The translations under genes were made by a program, and so were the position numbers. A stretch of DNA of 64,000 nucleotides from Methylobacterium segetis (lineage in GTDB: Bacteria > Pseudomonadota > Alphaproteobacteria > Rhizobiales > Beijerinckiaceae): contig NZ_SMNT01000012.1 of the NCBI RefSeq assembly GCF_004348265.1, positions 1-64,000 of the forward strand, written 5' to 3'. Position 1 is the stretch's first letter, and each line of letters opens with the position of its first letter. Of the stretch, positions 35,881 to 46,136 are shown one piece after another. A model generated the notes under the pieces. That model did no database searches. It worked only from the letters and a program-made list of their open reading frames with translations, and was not told the origin of the DNA.

Positions 35881-36450
35881 TCAGTTCCCGATCACCTTGC
35901 CGTCCGGCCCGACCTTGACCTCCTGGGACCGGTCCGCGAGTGCGACGGAGATCTCGTACTGCACGGATTGTCCGTCGCGCTCGACCTCCGCCTCGTAGGC
36001 CTTGCCGCCGCCGGCCTTCTGCTCGGCGATGGCGAGCGCGTCCTTGAGCGAGGTCTTGGCGTTCTGGAAGTCGGCGGTCTTCAGGCGGGTGAAGTAGCGC
36101 TCGATCGGCTGATTCTCGCTCTTGTAGACGGCGCCGCTATCCGCATCGATGCCGTACTCGATCAGCTTGCCGTCTGGGTAGACGACCTTGATGCTGTAAT
36201 GCGCCGGGTTCTTACCGTCGGCCTTCTCGAAATCGGCGTCGATCGCCCGGCCCTTGTCGCCCTGGCTCTCGGCGGTGGCGAGGGCTTGCGCGAGGCCGAC
36301 CTTCGCGAGCTTGGCGACCTGGAACTCCTTCAGGTCGCCGCTGGCCTGGTTGGCCTGCGGTGCGGTGCCGGTCGCGGCCGGCGCCTGCGCGAGAGCGAGG
36401 CCGGCGGAGAGGGCGAGAAGGCCGGCGGCGCCGGCAAGACGGTTGAGCAT
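35881..36450 (-). CDS. Exported protein with two PepSY domains
   Basis: 189 residues with a signal peptide (LAGAAGLLALSAGLALAQ). Two PepSY repeats are visible: about residues 50-105 (GLAQALATAESQ, HYSIKVVYPDGK) and 130-187 (TSLKDALAIAEQKA, QYEISVALADRS). PepSY domains inhibit or guide extracytoplasmic proteases and occur in envelope stress proteins. No partner protease is nearby. Confidence 0.88.
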   Translation of the reverse strand: MLNRLAGAAGLLALSAGLALAQAPAATGTAPQANQASGDLKEFQVAKLAKVGLAQALATAESQGDKGRAIDADFEKADGKNPAHYSIKVVYPDGKLIEYGIDADSGAVYKSENQPIERYFTRLKTADFQNAKTSLKDALAIAEQKAGGGKAYEAEVERDGQSVQYEISVALADRSQEVKVGPDGKVIGN

Positions 36451-36523
36451 GGCGGGTCTCCCGTTCGGGATGCGTTTCAGGATCCCTGCAACGCACTGGC
36501 CGCCCGCCGAGTTGCCGAACTCC

Positions 36524-37528
36524 TCAGCTCCGCCGCCGGCCGCTTCCGATCAGGCTCGTCGCGGCGAGCCCGATGGCCGCCGCGACGGCGGCCGCGGTGA
36601 CGGGATGGAGCACACTGCGGGTGTAGAGGCTGCGGCGCATGACGTAGCCGGGATGATCGCCGCTCGTGCGGCCACCCTGACCCGGCCTGTAGAGCGTCCC
36701 GTCCCGGTCGTGGGCCGGCTCGTCGCGAAGCTGCTGGGCGACCATGGTTCGGGCGACTCGATCGAAGGTGCGGGGCGCGAGGCTCTGAGCCGCGCTCATC
36801 ACGCGCCCGCCGCCCCCGACGTAGATGTCGCGCTGCGGGTGAACGGCGGCGTGGACGATCGCCTCCGCCACTTCCTCGGTCCGGTAGACGGGCGGGGGCA
36901 GCTTCGGCTGCCGATCCGTGTAGTTCTTCGCGTTCTCCGGGAAGGGCGTGTCGATCGCCGCCGGCTTGATGAGCGTCACCGCGACCGGTGCGCCCTCCTC
37001 CTCCAGCTCGATCCGAAGGGCGTCGGTGAAGCCTTTGATCGCGTGCTTCGTCGCGCAGTACATGCCCTGCAGGGGGAAGGCGAGGTCCGAGGCGACGCTG
37101 CCGAGGTTGATCAGGACACCCCCGCTCCGCTTGAGGTGAGGCAGAGCGACCAGAGAGCCGTGTACGACGCCCCAGAAGTTCGTCTCGAACAGCCTGCGGC
37201 TATCGTCGTCGTTGACTTCCTCGAGGCGCCCGAAGATCGACAGGCCGGCGTTGTTGACCCAGGTGTCGATGCGCCCGAAGCACGAGACCGCCCGCTCCGC
37301 CACGGCCTCGACCTGCGCCCGGTCGCTCACATCCGCGCGCACGATCTCGGCTCGCCCGCCCTCCCGCGCGATCTCGGATTGTAGCTCGGCGAGCGCCTCG
37401 ACGTTCCGCGCCGCGAGGACGACCCGAGCCCCGCGCGACGCGGCGGCGCGCGCAGTGGCGAGGCCGATCCCGCTCGACGCGCCGGTGACGACGATCACCT
37501 GCTGGTTCAGGGGCCTGTGTGCGCTCAT
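36524..37528 (-). CDS. Short-chain dehydrogenase/reductase with C-terminal membrane helix
   Basis: 334 residues. Rossmann motif TGASSGIG, NNAG in TWVNNAGLSIFG, and the catalytic YxxxK in MYCATKHAIKG place it in the SDR family. After about residue 270 comes a basic linker and a C-terminal hydrophobic helix (PVTAAAVAAAIGLAATSLIG) ending in arginines, so it is probably tail-anchored. This form is common near catalase and other stress genes in Methylobacterium. The start follows the strong GGAGGAG site. The substrate is unknown. Confidence 0.9.
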   Translation of the reverse strand: MSAHRPLNQQVIVVTGASSGIGLATARAAASRGARVVLAARNVEALAELQSEIAREGGRAEIVRADVSDRAQVEAVAERAVSCFGRIDTWVNNAGLSIFGRLEEVNDDDSRRLFETNFWGVVHGSLVALPHLKRSGGVLINLGSVASDLAFPLQGMYCATKHAIKGFTDALRIELEEEGAPVAVTLIKPAAIDTPFPENAKNYTDRQPKLPPPVYRTEEVAEAIVHAAVHPQRDIYVGGGGRVMSAAQSLAPRTFDRVARTMVAQQLRDEPAHDRDGTLYRPGQGGRTSGDHPGYVMRRSLYTRSVLHPVTAAAVAAAIGLAATSLIGSGRRRS

Positions 37529-37590
37529 GCCGAAACTCCTCCGGCGCTCGAAGCGCCGCCTTCCTGCAAAAATCCGGATGGGATGGATCG

Positions 37591-37615
37591 CGGGCGGAGC
37601 CTCCGGCTCCGCCCG
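37591..37615 (-). terminator. Perfect 11-bp hairpin (transcript end candidate)
   Basis: CGGGCGGAGCC and GGCTCCGCCCG form a perfect stem with a three-base loop, 8 bases downstream of the manganese catalase stop. There is no T run directly after it (T5 comes some 18 bases further), so it may be a terminator or an mRNA-stabilising stem between the catalase and SDR genes. Confidence 0.6.
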
Positions 37616-37623
37616 CCCATCGC

Positions 37624-38481
37624 TCAGCCCATCTGCTGGGTCTGTGCGGCGCTGTCCGGCCTTGCCGGGCCGAGGACCGGCTCCTCGCCCATCGGCTTGT
37701 TCTGGAACACGCCGAACGTGCCCTTGCCGTCGAGCGACGGGCCGCTCGTCCAGCGGCCTTCGGGGGGCGGCGAACCGTCGTGCGAGGTTGCGAAGAACTG
37801 GTAGCTGAATTCCTGCTTCTCGGCCTCCTGCGGGAAGCTGTTCGGAATCGGCAGGTTGGCCTCCTTGCCCCCGAGGTCCTCGACCACGGCGAGCCATTGC
37901 TGCTGATGCATGGTGTCGCGGGCGATCAGGAAGCTCCACATGTCGCGCATGCCCGGGTCGTTCGTGGCATTGTACAGGCGCACCGCCAGGGTGCGGCCGG
38001 TCGCCTCTGCCGCCACGTTGCAGTACATGTCTGCGGCGAGGTTCCCGCTGGCGTAGATGTGGCTCATGTCGAATGGCACGCCGTCCGCGTTGCCGGGGAA
38101 GGCGGACATGCCGGTCGAGAGCAGCGTCTTGTGCAGCATGCCCTCGGCGACGTGGCGCGGGTTCTCGCCGCCCAGCACCGCCCCGACGATCGCGTCCGCT
38201 GCGCCGGCCTCCTGCACCTTGGTGGGGGCCGTCTCCAGGTTCAGGGCGACGGCGGTGGCGAGCATCTCGATATGGCCGATCTCCTCGGTCGCGGTGTTCA
38301 GCAGCATGTCGCGGTACTTCGTCGTCGGACCGCGGGCGCCCCAGGCTTGGAAGAAGTACTGCATACAGACGCGGATCTCACCCTCGATGCCGCCGATGGC
38401 CTGCTGCAGCATGCGGGCGTAGACCGGATCCGGGCTGTCGACGCGGACGGGGTACTGGGTGCGCTTGTCGAAATAGTACAT
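37624..38481 (-). CDS. Manganese (non-heme) catalase
   Basis: 285 residues, ferritin-like di-manganese enzyme that decomposes hydrogen peroxide. First-bundle ligands are Glu35 in GEIRVCMQYF, Glu66/Glu67 and His70 in TEEIGHIEML. The second bundle carries EATGRTLAVRLYN and RDTMHQQQWLAV. SRP-type signatures such as FPGNADGVPF are typical of Mn catalases. The C-terminal tail (about residues 230-285) is Pro/Gly-rich. I chose the ATG at 38481 (MYYFDKRTQ), preceded by AGGAG at a good distance. It lies in a stress group with an SDR gene and a DUF892 protein. Confidence 0.92.
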   Translation of the reverse strand: MYYFDKRTQYPVRVDSPDPVYARMLQQAIGGIEGEIRVCMQYFFQAWGARGPTTKYRDMLLNTATEEIGHIEMLATAVALNLETAPTKVQEAGAADAIVGAVLGGENPRHVAEGMLHKTLLSTGMSAFPGNADGVPFDMSHIYASGNLAADMYCNVAAEATGRTLAVRLYNATNDPGMRDMWSFLIARDTMHQQQWLAVVEDLGGKEANLPIPNSFPQEAEKQEFSYQFFATSHDGSPPPEGRWTSGPSLDGKGTFGVFQNKPMGEEPVLGPARPDSAAQTQQMG

Positions 38482-38868
38482 GGGTCGGCTCCTGCTGTGC
38501 GCTGTGATGGTTGTCCGGGAACACCCGCCGCGAGCCTGCGTGACGTCCGAGCCCCATGGCTTCGCCTGGACCGGCCGCGGGGGTGCCGCGGACACGATCT
38601 TCCGTGCGTGAGCGACGATCCTGTCCGGCGACGATGCGAAGAGGGACCGACCGGCGACGTGGCAAGGGGCGGGTTTCGTTGGGGAAATCACGCCTGAGAT
38701 CGGTTGTTCCGAGCCGCCAAGCAAAGATTACACTTATTAATCCAAATTAATTTCCCGCATTTCGCGAAAAGCTCGGCCATTCCGAAGAATTCGGTCGCAG
38801 GAACTTTCATCAGGTCCGAGGCTTTGCGATTTGCAATCCGTTCCAGCATCGCAAAGAGGACATTTTCG
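38482..38868. other. Divergent intergenic region Mn catalase / DUF892 gene
   Basis: 387 bases. The right part (about 38700-38860) is clearly AT-richer than its surroundings (TTACACTTATTAATCC and neighbouring bases) and probably holds the DUF892 promoter. GGAAC at 38800-38804 with GCTTTG 16 bases later is only an imperfect fit to an EcfG-type stress promoter. No gene seen. Confidence 0.5.
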
Positions 38869-39378
38869 ATGACTCTCGACACGCGCGACATCTATGTGAC
38901 GGCCCTGAAGAACACGCATGCCCTGGAGATGCAGGCGCTTCAGATCATGGAGCGTCAGGTCGAGCGCCTGCAGCGCTATCCCGAGATGGAGGACGCGCTG
39001 CGCCGCCACATCGAGGAGACCCACGGCCAGCGCACCCGGCTCGAGGAAGCGCTCCAGGCGGTGGGCGACAGCCCGTCGGCGCTCAAGGAGGGCTTCCTCG
39101 GCATCGTCGGGAACATGATGGCGATCGGCCACACCCCCGCCCAGGACGAGATCCTGAAGAACACCTACGCGAACCATGCCTTCGAGAATTTCGAGATCGC
39201 GGCCTACGAATCCCTCCTGACGATCACCGAGGCGGCCGGCCAACGGGGGAGCATCACCGGCTTCCAGCAATCGCTGAAGGAGGAAGAGGCGATGGCCCGC
39301 CGCGTCCGCGAACTCGTCGGCCCGACCACCCGCCGTTACCTCGAACTCACGATCTCGGGCGAGAAGGCGGATCGATAA
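38869..39378 (+). CDS. DUF892 ferritin-like protein (YciE/YciF type)
   Basis: 169 residues forming a four-helix bundle (IYVTALKNTHALEMQALQIM, LRRHIEETHGQRTRLEEAL, YANHAFENFEIAAYESLLTI). The Glu/His pattern of the di-iron centre appears as ALEMQ, EETHGQ and FENFEIAAYE. YciE/YciF proteins are induced under osmotic or general stress; their reaction is not settled. The ATG follows AAAGAGGA. It is divergent from the manganese catalase, which suggests shared stress control. Confidence 0.88.
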   Translation: MTLDTRDIYVTALKNTHALEMQALQIMERQVERLQRYPEMEDALRRHIEETHGQRTRLEEALQAVGDSPSALKEGFLGIVGNMMAIGHTPAQDEILKNTYANHAFENFEIAAYESLLTITEAAGQRGSITGFQQSLKEEEAMARRVRELVGPTTRRYLELTISGEKADR

Positions 39379-39386
39379 GGGACCTG

Positions 39387-39425
39387 GGCCCTGCCTCTGC
39401 GCGCCGGGGCGTGCGAGGCAGGGCC
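39387..39425. terminator. Bidirectional hairpin between convergent genes
   Basis: GGCCCTGCCTC (39387-39397) and GAGGCAGGGCC (39415-39425) form an 11-bp perfect stem with a 17-base loop. It lies in the 65-base gap between the DUF892 gene and the end of the twelve-gene glycan operon, the right place to end both transcripts. No T run, so it may act with Rho. Confidence 0.55.
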
Positions 39426-39443
39426 GTGCCTGCCGAGAGGTGG

Positions 39444-40388
39444 TCAGAGGCTCGGCAGCAGCACACGTCGCGTGTCGCCCGGCTCGGCGGCGAGCGCCGC
39501 CCCGGGGGCGTAGCGCCGGACCATCTCGGCGCAGAACGCGGCGAATTCCTCGCGCACCAGGGGCGGGCTCGTGTGGTGCGGGGCGATGCCCCGGTGCTCG
39601 GGCGTGAAGCAGAAGGTCACGGTCACGTCGAAATCGGCGAGCGCCTCCATCTGGCGGTCGAACCAGTCGAGGGCGTTGGGGCGGAAGCTGTCGGCCCAGG
39701 ACAGGCCGGTGCGCAGGTAGGTCACACCCAGCCGTTTCATCCAGGCGACCGCATCGTCGAGGCGGTGATCCTCGAAGTGGAACCATTGGCACAGGCCGAG
39801 CTCGGGCGTGTGCTTCGCGAACGCGTCGAGCGCCACCTTCGGCGTCCCATCCTGCCGCAGAAGACCCATGTGGAAGTGGCGGTAGTAGGAGGATCCCTCC
39901 GCCTCCCGGTGCCGCGTCGTGGCCTCCCACCCGCGCGGCAGATCGTAGAGGCTGTACCAGTGGATCCGCGGTGCCCGGCCCTTCAGCAGCTCCGCGGTGC
40001 GGGCGCAGCCCCAGCCCTGCACCTCCTCGGCGCCGAAGCTCGACACGCCGACCTCGGAGACCCAGACCGGCAGACCGGTCACGGCCCGGATCTCGTCGAT
40101 CTTGGCCGGCCATTCGTGGATCTGCCAGAGGTTCCAATCGAGGGGGAAGCCGTGGACCGCCACGGCGTCGACGGCGTCGAGCACGCCCTGGGCGGCCATC
40201 CGCCCGATGAAGCCCGGGTCGATCGGCGAGATGCCGCCGAGAACCTGCGGCAGCCGCGCGTTCTCGGCCCGGATCGCGCTGCTCGCCGCCTTCACCATCT
40301 CGGCGAACAGGAGCCAGTCGGGATCGAGGTCCGGGTCCCAGTGGGACTTGTTGTTGGGCTCGTTCCAGAGCATCACCGCTTCGATCAT
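39444..40388 (-). CDS. Clan-A glycoside hydrolase-like protein, apparently circularly permuted
   Basis: 314 residues resembling beta-xylosidase-type (GH39/COG3664-like) TIM barrels. The acid/base motif WNEPN comes at residues 8-12 (Glu10) and the second carboxylate motif WVSEVGVSS holds Glu112. In ordinary members three barrel strands come before WNEPN. Here that material seems to sit at the C-terminus: RLGVTYLRTGLSWADSF, then FDVTVTFCFTPEHRG and EEFAAFCAEMVRRYAPG. The order is therefore strands 4-8 then 1-3, which looks like a circular permutation. Last gene of the glycan operon; the ATG overlaps the methyltransferase stop by four bases. No signal peptide, so it acts in the cytoplasm, perhaps on the cluster's own product. 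Confidence 0.75.
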   Translation of the reverse strand: MIEAVMLWNEPNNKSHWDPDLDPDWLLFAEMVKAASSAIRAENARLPQVLGGISPIDPGFIGRMAAQGVLDAVDAVAVHGFPLDWNLWQIHEWPAKIDEIRAVTGLPVWVSEVGVSSFGAEEVQGWGCARTAELLKGRAPRIHWYSLYDLPRGWEATTRHREAEGSSYYRHFHMGLLRQDGTPKVALDAFAKHTPELGLCQWFHFEDHRLDDAVAWMKRLGVTYLRTGLSWADSFRPNALDWFDRQMEALADFDVTVTFCFTPEHRGIAPHHTSPPLVREEFAAFCAEMVRRYAPGAALAAEPGDTRRVLLPSL

Positions 40389-41161
40389 CGGGCTCCTTCC
40401 TGCGTCGGATTGCGGGCCGGATAGGCCGCCTCCGCCCCGTAGGGGCGTTCGGAGCACCGGCAGAGATAGACCTCGGGCTCGGGCCGACTCTCGATCGAGA
40501 AGCCGCTCGCGCGCAGCATCGCCTCCATCCCGGCCCGGTTCGGGATCCACCAGTTCGTGAGGTCGTGGGCGTAGGCGCCCTCGATGAAGTGCAGGCGCGG
40601 GTAGCCCGGGCGCTCGAACTGGTCCATGTCCCAGAAATCGCAATCCTCGGGCACCCTCTCGACCGCAGGCGAGCCCCGCAGCATCGACTGGAAGACGAGG
40701 AGGTCTCCCGCGACGTGCTCGCGGATCAGGTCGAGGGCGAGGAGGGGGTGGCGCAGGTGGTAGAGCACGCCCATGAAGAGCACGACGTCGAAGCGCTCGC
40801 CCAGCGCGCCGACATCGTAGACCGAGAGGTTGCGGAACTCGATCTCGTGGCCGAGCCGCTCTGCGGCGAAGCGGCCCTGCGCGAGGTAGCGCTCGTCGGA
40901 ATCGAGGGCGAGGACGCGTGCAGCCCCCCGCCGCTTCATCTCGATCGCGTAGAAGCCGCCGTTGCAGCCGATGTCGAGGACGCTGCGGCCGGTCAGGTCG
41001 GCGGGCAGGGCGTGGCTGAAGCGGCGCCATTTCACCGCCGGATAATCGCCGAGGAAGTGGTCCGGGGCCGTCCAGACCCCCTCCCCCAGATCGATGTTGT
41101 GGAACCACGGGCCGAGTGCTTCCGATCTCGCACGCAACGTCCCGGCGTTGATCGCGATCAT
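40385..41161 (-). CDS. SAM-dependent methyltransferase (TIGR04290-like)
   Basis: 258 residues, class I methyltransferase. Motif I is VLDIGCNGGFYAIEM, with an acidic end of strand 2 in ALDSDERYL and FDVVLFMGVLYHLRHP as motif IV and the following helix. The overall pattern resembles tRNA-wobble-type and natural-product methyltransferases; I recall a TIGR04290 family of this look but cannot test it here. It probably methylates a sugar or inositol hydroxyl. Overlaps the phosphatase gene upstream and the glycosidase gene downstream by four bases each. Confidence 0.85.
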   Translation of the reverse strand: MIAINAGTLRARSEALGPWFHNIDLGEGVWTAPDHFLGDYPAVKWRRFSHALPADLTGRSVLDIGCNGGFYAIEMKRRGAARVLALDSDERYLAQGRFAAERLGHEIEFRNLSVYDVGALGERFDVVLFMGVLYHLRHPLLALDLIREHVAGDLLVFQSMLRGSPAVERVPEDCDFWDMDQFERPGYPRLHFIEGAYAHDLTNWWIPNRAGMEAMLRASGFSIESRPEPEVYLCRCSERPYGAEAAYPARNPTQEGAR

Positions 41162-41751
41162 GGGGCGACCCTCTCGTTGAGGGAGACCAGGCGGCCGCCT
41201 CCCGGCCAGAGCGCCACCTCGCTGCAGGAGGCGGGGTCGACGACGAGCCCGTCATAGGCGTCGAGGGAGAGGCCGAGAAGCCGCAAGATCGCGGCGCGGA
41301 TGACGTCGCCGTGGCTCACGAGGATCGCGATCACCTCGTCCGCCTCGGCGAAGCCTTCGACGAGGTCCCAGATTCGCCGCTGCGCCTCAGCCATGCTCTC
41401 CCCTCCCGGCGGGCGGGCGGTGGAGCGGGCCTCGTTCCAGGCGACCCAGGCGGGCTCGCCCGCCAGCTCCGAGAAGGACCGGCCGGTCCAGGCGCCGAAA
41501 TCGATCTCGTCGAGCCCGTCCGCCGTCTCGACCTGGAGGCCAAGCGCCTCGGCGATCGGCACGGCGGTCTCCTGCGCGCGCTCCCGCGGGCTCGACAGGA
41601 TGCGGGTCGCCCCGGTCCCGCCGAGCCGCCGCGCGACCGCGCCCGCCTCGGCGCGGCCCTGCCCGCTCAGGGACACGCCGGGCATCCGGCCGCACAGGAT
41701 CCGGCCGAGCCGGTCGTGGCTCGCGTGGCGGACGAGGATCAGGCGCCTCAT
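41158..41751 (-). CDS. Histidine phosphatase family protein
   Basis: 197 residues. The catalytic start [13 protein letters not shown] has the phosphate-accepting His in an RH pair (Ala replaces the usual Gly), a second acid/base region [14 protein letters not shown], and the late His in [13 protein letters not shown]. Actinobacterial relatives are called MSMEG_4193-like phosphomutases. Its place directly after inositol-3-phosphate synthase suggests that it removes the phosphate from inositol-3-phosphate or from a sugar phosphate of the pathway; this is inference. Four-base overlaps with both neighbours. Confidence 0.88.
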   Translation of the reverse strand: MRRLILVRHASHDRLGRILCGRMPGVSLSGQGRAEAGAVARRLGGTGATRILSSPRERAQETAVPIAEALGLQVETADGLDEIDFGAWTGRSFSELAGEPAWVAWNEARSTARPPGGESMAEAQRRIWDLVEGFAEADEVIAILVSHGDVIRAAILRLLGLSLDAYDGLVVDPASCSEVALWPGGGRLVSLNERVAP

Positions 41752-42851
41752 GCGCCGGTCCGGCGGCGGGCATCCGCCTCGCCGGCGACGAAGGCCAGCA
41801 TCCGGTCGTGCGCCTCGGAATCCGTGAACTGCACGGGCGGCGACTTCATGAACCAGCTCGACGGGCCGACGAGGGCGCCGCCGATGCCGCGGTCGAGGGC
41901 GAGGCGGGCGCAGCGCACGGCGTCGATGACGATGCCGGCCGAGTTCGGCGAATCCCAGACCTCGAGCTTCAGCTCCATGTTGAGGGGCACGCCGCCGAAG
42001 CCCGTCGCCTCCAGCCGGATATGCGCCCATTTCCGGTCGGCGAGCCAGGGCACGTGGTCGCTGGGTCCGACATGGATGTCGCCGGGTGCGAGCGGCGCCG
42101 CGAGCTGGCTCGTGACGGCCCGGGTCTTCGAGAGCTTCTTCGATTCGAGCCGCTCGCGTTCGAGCATGTTCAGGAAGTCGGAATTGCCGCCGAAATTGAG
42201 CTGGTAGGTGCGTTCCAGCTTCACGCCGCGCTCGCGCAGGAGGTTGGCCAGCACCCGGTGGACGATGGTGGCGCCGACCTGGCTCTTGATGTCGTCGCCG
42301 ACGAGCGGGAGGCCGCGCTCCTCGAAGCGTTTCCGCCACGCCTCGTCCGAGGCGAGGAAGACGGGGATGCAGTTGACGTAGGCGCAGCCCGCATCGAGGG
42401 CGCAGCGCGCGTAGAACTCGCTCGCCCGCTGCGAACCGACCGGCAGGTAGGAGACGAGCACCTGCGTCCCCGTGCGCTCCAGTTCCTGCACGACGTCTGC
42501 GACGGGCTCGGGCGATTCCGGGATCACGTCGCCGAGATACCGGCCGATCCCGTCGAGCGTCGGCCCGCGCCGCACCGTCACGCCCGTCCCCGGCACCTCG
42601 GCGAAACGATGCGTGTTGTTGGGCTCGGCGAGGATCGCGGCGGCCAGATCCTGGCCGACCTTGGCGGCCGAGACGTCGAAGGCCGAGACCACGGTCACGT
42701 CGCGAACACGGTAGCCGCCGAGATCGGGCATCGTCAGGCCGGGCACCGGCTCCTCGGGGCCGGCATCCCGGTAATAGTGCAGGCCCTGCACGAAGGACGA
42801 TGCGCAATTGCCGACACCGACGATGCCGACGCGGACGGGCTCGCGGGACAT
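41748..42851 (-). CDS. ino1: Inositol-3-phosphate synthase (myo-inositol-1-phosphate synthase)
   Basis: 367 residues, the length of actinobacterial Ino1 and shorter than the eukaryotic enzyme. Signatures: [17 protein letters not shown] for NAD binding, [43 protein letters not shown] and [14 protein letters not shown]. It cyclises glucose-6-phosphate to inositol-3-phosphate. Inositol synthesis is unusual in alphaproteobacteria and the sequence type points to acquisition from actinobacteria-like donors. Translation is almost coupled to the decarboxylase gene upstream (two-base gap) and overlaps the phosphatase gene. Confidence 0.95.
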   Translation of the reverse strand: MSREPVRVGIVGVGNCASSFVQGLHYYRDAGPEEPVPGLTMPDLGGYRVRDVTVVSAFDVSAAKVGQDLAAAILAEPNNTHRFAEVPGTGVTVRRGPTLDGIGRYLGDVIPESPEPVADVVQELERTGTQVLVSYLPVGSQRASEFYARCALDAGCAYVNCIPVFLASDEAWRKRFEERGLPLVGDDIKSQVGATIVHRVLANLLRERGVKLERTYQLNFGGNSDFLNMLERERLESKKLSKTRAVTSQLAAPLAPGDIHVGPSDHVPWLADRKWAHIRLEATGFGGVPLNMELKLEVWDSPNSAGIVIDAVRCARLALDRGIGGALVGPSSWFMKSPPVQFTDSEAHDRMLAFVAGEADARRRTGA

Positions 42852-42853
42852 CG

Positions 42854-43917
<1,064 letters not shown>

Positions 43918-43921
<4 letters not shown>

Positions 43922-45030
43922 TCACTCAGCGTTTCAAGGACAGGCACGGAAGGCGCGCGCCGGGACGCGGCCTCGCGCAGGAAGCGTTCGAGCTCGGCGG
44001 CGCGGTGCGCGGCGCTGTGGCGGGCGAGGATCGCGGTGCGGGCGGCCGCGGCGATCCGGCGGCGCTCCGGCTCGGAGCGGTCGCGCAGGATGGCGAGGAC
44101 GTCCTCCGTCGTGTCGGCGCACAGGATCTCGCGGCCCGGCACGAGCACGTCGTCGAGCCCGTCCCAGCGATCGCTGATCAGCGGCGTGCCGATGCTGCCC
44201 GCCTCGAACAGGCGGACGCTCGGGCTCCAGCCTGCCCGGATCATGTCGGCGCGGGTCACGTTCAGGGCGTAGCGGCTCGCCGCGTAGAAGCCCGCATGGC
44301 GCTCCGGAGGCAGATGCTCGACCCGGTCGACATTGGCGGGCCAGTCGATCCCGTCCGGATATTGCGGGCCGGCTACGGCGAAGCGGAGTTCGGGAGCCCG
44401 GCGCGCGGGCTCGATCAGGAGGCGTTCGAGGGTGGGCTGCCGATCCGGGCTGTAGGTCCCGAGATAGCTGAGGTCGTAGGCCGGAGCGTGGTCGAGCGGC
44501 GGGTGAGCGTCCGGGTCGACCGAGCAGTAGAGGGCGCGCGCGGCGGGCGAGCCGTCGCGCTCTTCCAGGCGCCGCAGGGTCGGGCCGCCGGTGAAGGAGA
44601 GGTAGATATCGTATTGCGCGATCTGAGCACGCGCGAGGTAGGGGCAGGTGCCCGCCTCCAGGGCAGCGAGAGTGACCGGCGTGTCGATGTCGTAGAAGGC
44701 GCGCACGCCATTGGCGACGGCCAGGACGCGCTCGCCGACCGCGATCCCCTCCGGCACGTAGGAGCCCACGATCACCGCGTCGGCGCCCGCGATCGCCTGG
44801 CGGTGGAGCTCGAGGCTCGGGAGGTCCGGGTAGAGGACGAGCCGGCAGAAATCGGGCTCGGGCAGGTCGCGGTGCGCGGCGTACCAGGGCACGTCCCGCT
44901 CCAGGAACAGCACCTCGTGGCCGCGCGCCGCGAAGGCCTTCAGCAGAGCCCTGTAGGTGGTGGCGTGGCCGTTGCCCCAGGAGGAGGACAGGCTGAGGCC
45001 CAGGACGACGAGCTTGAGGGGAGCGGCCAT
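43918..45030 (-). CDS. CgeB-like glycosyltransferase, copy 3
   Basis: 370 residues, GT-B fold of the CgeB/COG4641 type. The N-terminal signature LSLSSSWGNGHATTYRALL, then FYDIDTPVTLAALEAG, the mid-segment SYLGTYSPDRQPTLE and the nucleotide-sugar region RLFEAGSIGTPLISDRWDG are visible. It is paralogous to the two genes upstream. Each copy may add a different sugar. Its ATG overlaps the stop of the preceding gene by one base. Confidence 0.85.
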
Positions 45031-46136
45031 CAGGCGATGCTCCGCCGGGGCGCGTCCTCCGCCTTGCGGGCGGCCTCCTGCTTCAGGATCGCGTCGACCT
45101 CGGCGCCGCGGCGCGCATAGGTGTGCTCGGCGATGACGCGGGCGCGGGCCGCCTCCCCGATGGTGCGGGCGCGCTCGGGCGTGAGGGCGGCGAGGTGCTC
45201 GGCGACGTCGCGCCCGTCGCGGGCGACGAGAACCTCCTCGCCGGGCTTGAGAAACAGCTCGATCCCCTCCCACGCATCGGTGATCAGGCAGGCACCGGCG
45301 CCCGTCGCCTCGAAGACGCGGGTCGCGGGCGAGAATCCGACAGCGGCCATGCTGTCGCGGGCGATATTGAGCACGGCGCGCGGGGTCGCGTTGAAGGCGT
45401 TGTGCTCCCGCGTGTAGACGTGGCCGAGATGGCGCACGTTGGCGGGCAGTCCCCGGCTCTCCCAGCCGTTGCCGCCGATGAGAAACGACTTTTCGGGGAG
45501 CCGCGCGGCCGCGACGAGGAAGAACTTTTCCACGCGCGCCTCCCGGTCCGGCAGGCGGTTGCCCAGGAAGGCGAGGTCGGCGGAGAAGCGCGGGTCCGGA
45601 GGGACCGGGTGGTGCGTCTCCGGGTCGAGGGCGTTGTAGACCGGGATGCAGGCCCGGGCGCCGAACCCCTCGTAGGCCGCCACCACCGGCGGGCCGCCCC
45701 CATAGGTGAGAACGAGGTCGAGCGCGGGCATCGCGCGGTGGAGCGCGTGTCCGGGGTTGGCGCGCATCTCGGCCAGCGTGGCGGGCGCATCGACGTCCCA
45801 GAAGATGCGGATGGCCTCGGGCCTCGAGGCCGCGACGATCCCCTCCAGAAGCTCGTCGTCGAAGATCCCGACGCCGCTCGCCTTGACGACGACGTCCGCA
45901 CCCGCCGCCTCGGCCAGGACGGCGCGCAGCGCCCCCGGCGAGGCGGCATAGACGCAGACCTCCGCCCAGTCGGGCGGGTCGATGTCGCGATGCTGCTGCC
46001 GCTCGAAGGCGTCGGGCTCGTAGAAGGTGATGCGGTGGCCGCGCCGGGCGAGATCGCGGAGCAGACCCCGGTAATAGGTCGCCGCGCCGTTCCAGTAGGA
46101 CGAGAGTAGGGAGGAGCCGTAGAAGGCGATCTTCAT
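45030..46136 (-). CDS. CgeB-like glycosyltransferase, copy 2
   Basis: 368 residues. N-terminal motif SSLLSSYWNGAATYYRGLL, IFWDVDAPATLAEMRANP, then LTYGGGPPVVAAYEGFGA, AFLGNRLPDREARVE and the C-terminal sugar-nucleotide motif RVFEATGAGACLITDAWEG. Similar in build to copy 3 and to copy 1, so the three arose by duplication. Donor and acceptor are unknown. Four-base overlap with the gene before it and one-base overlap with the gene after. Confidence 0.85.
   Translation of the reverse strand: MKIAFYGSSLLSSYWNGAATYYRGLLRDLARRGHRITFYEPDAFERQQHRDIDPPDWAEVCVYAASPGALRAVLAEAAGADVVVKASGVGIFDDELLEGIVAASRPEAIRIFWDVDAPATLAEMRANPGHALHRAMPALDLVLTYGGGPPVVAAYEGFGARACIPVYNALDPETHHPVPPDPRFSADLAFLGNRLPDREARVEKFFLVAAARLPEKSFLIGGNGWESRGLPANVRHLGHVYTREHNAFNATPRAVLNIARDSMAAVGFSPATRVFEATGAGACLITDAWEGIELFLKPGEEVLVARDGRDVAEHLAALTPERARTIGEAARARVIAEHTYARRGAEVDAILKQEAARKAEDAPRRSIA

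Noticed and set aside
38800..38826. EcfG-type stress promoter (GGAAC with downstream CTTTG)
   Set aside because: Second element does not match the CGTT core; kept only as a weak remark.
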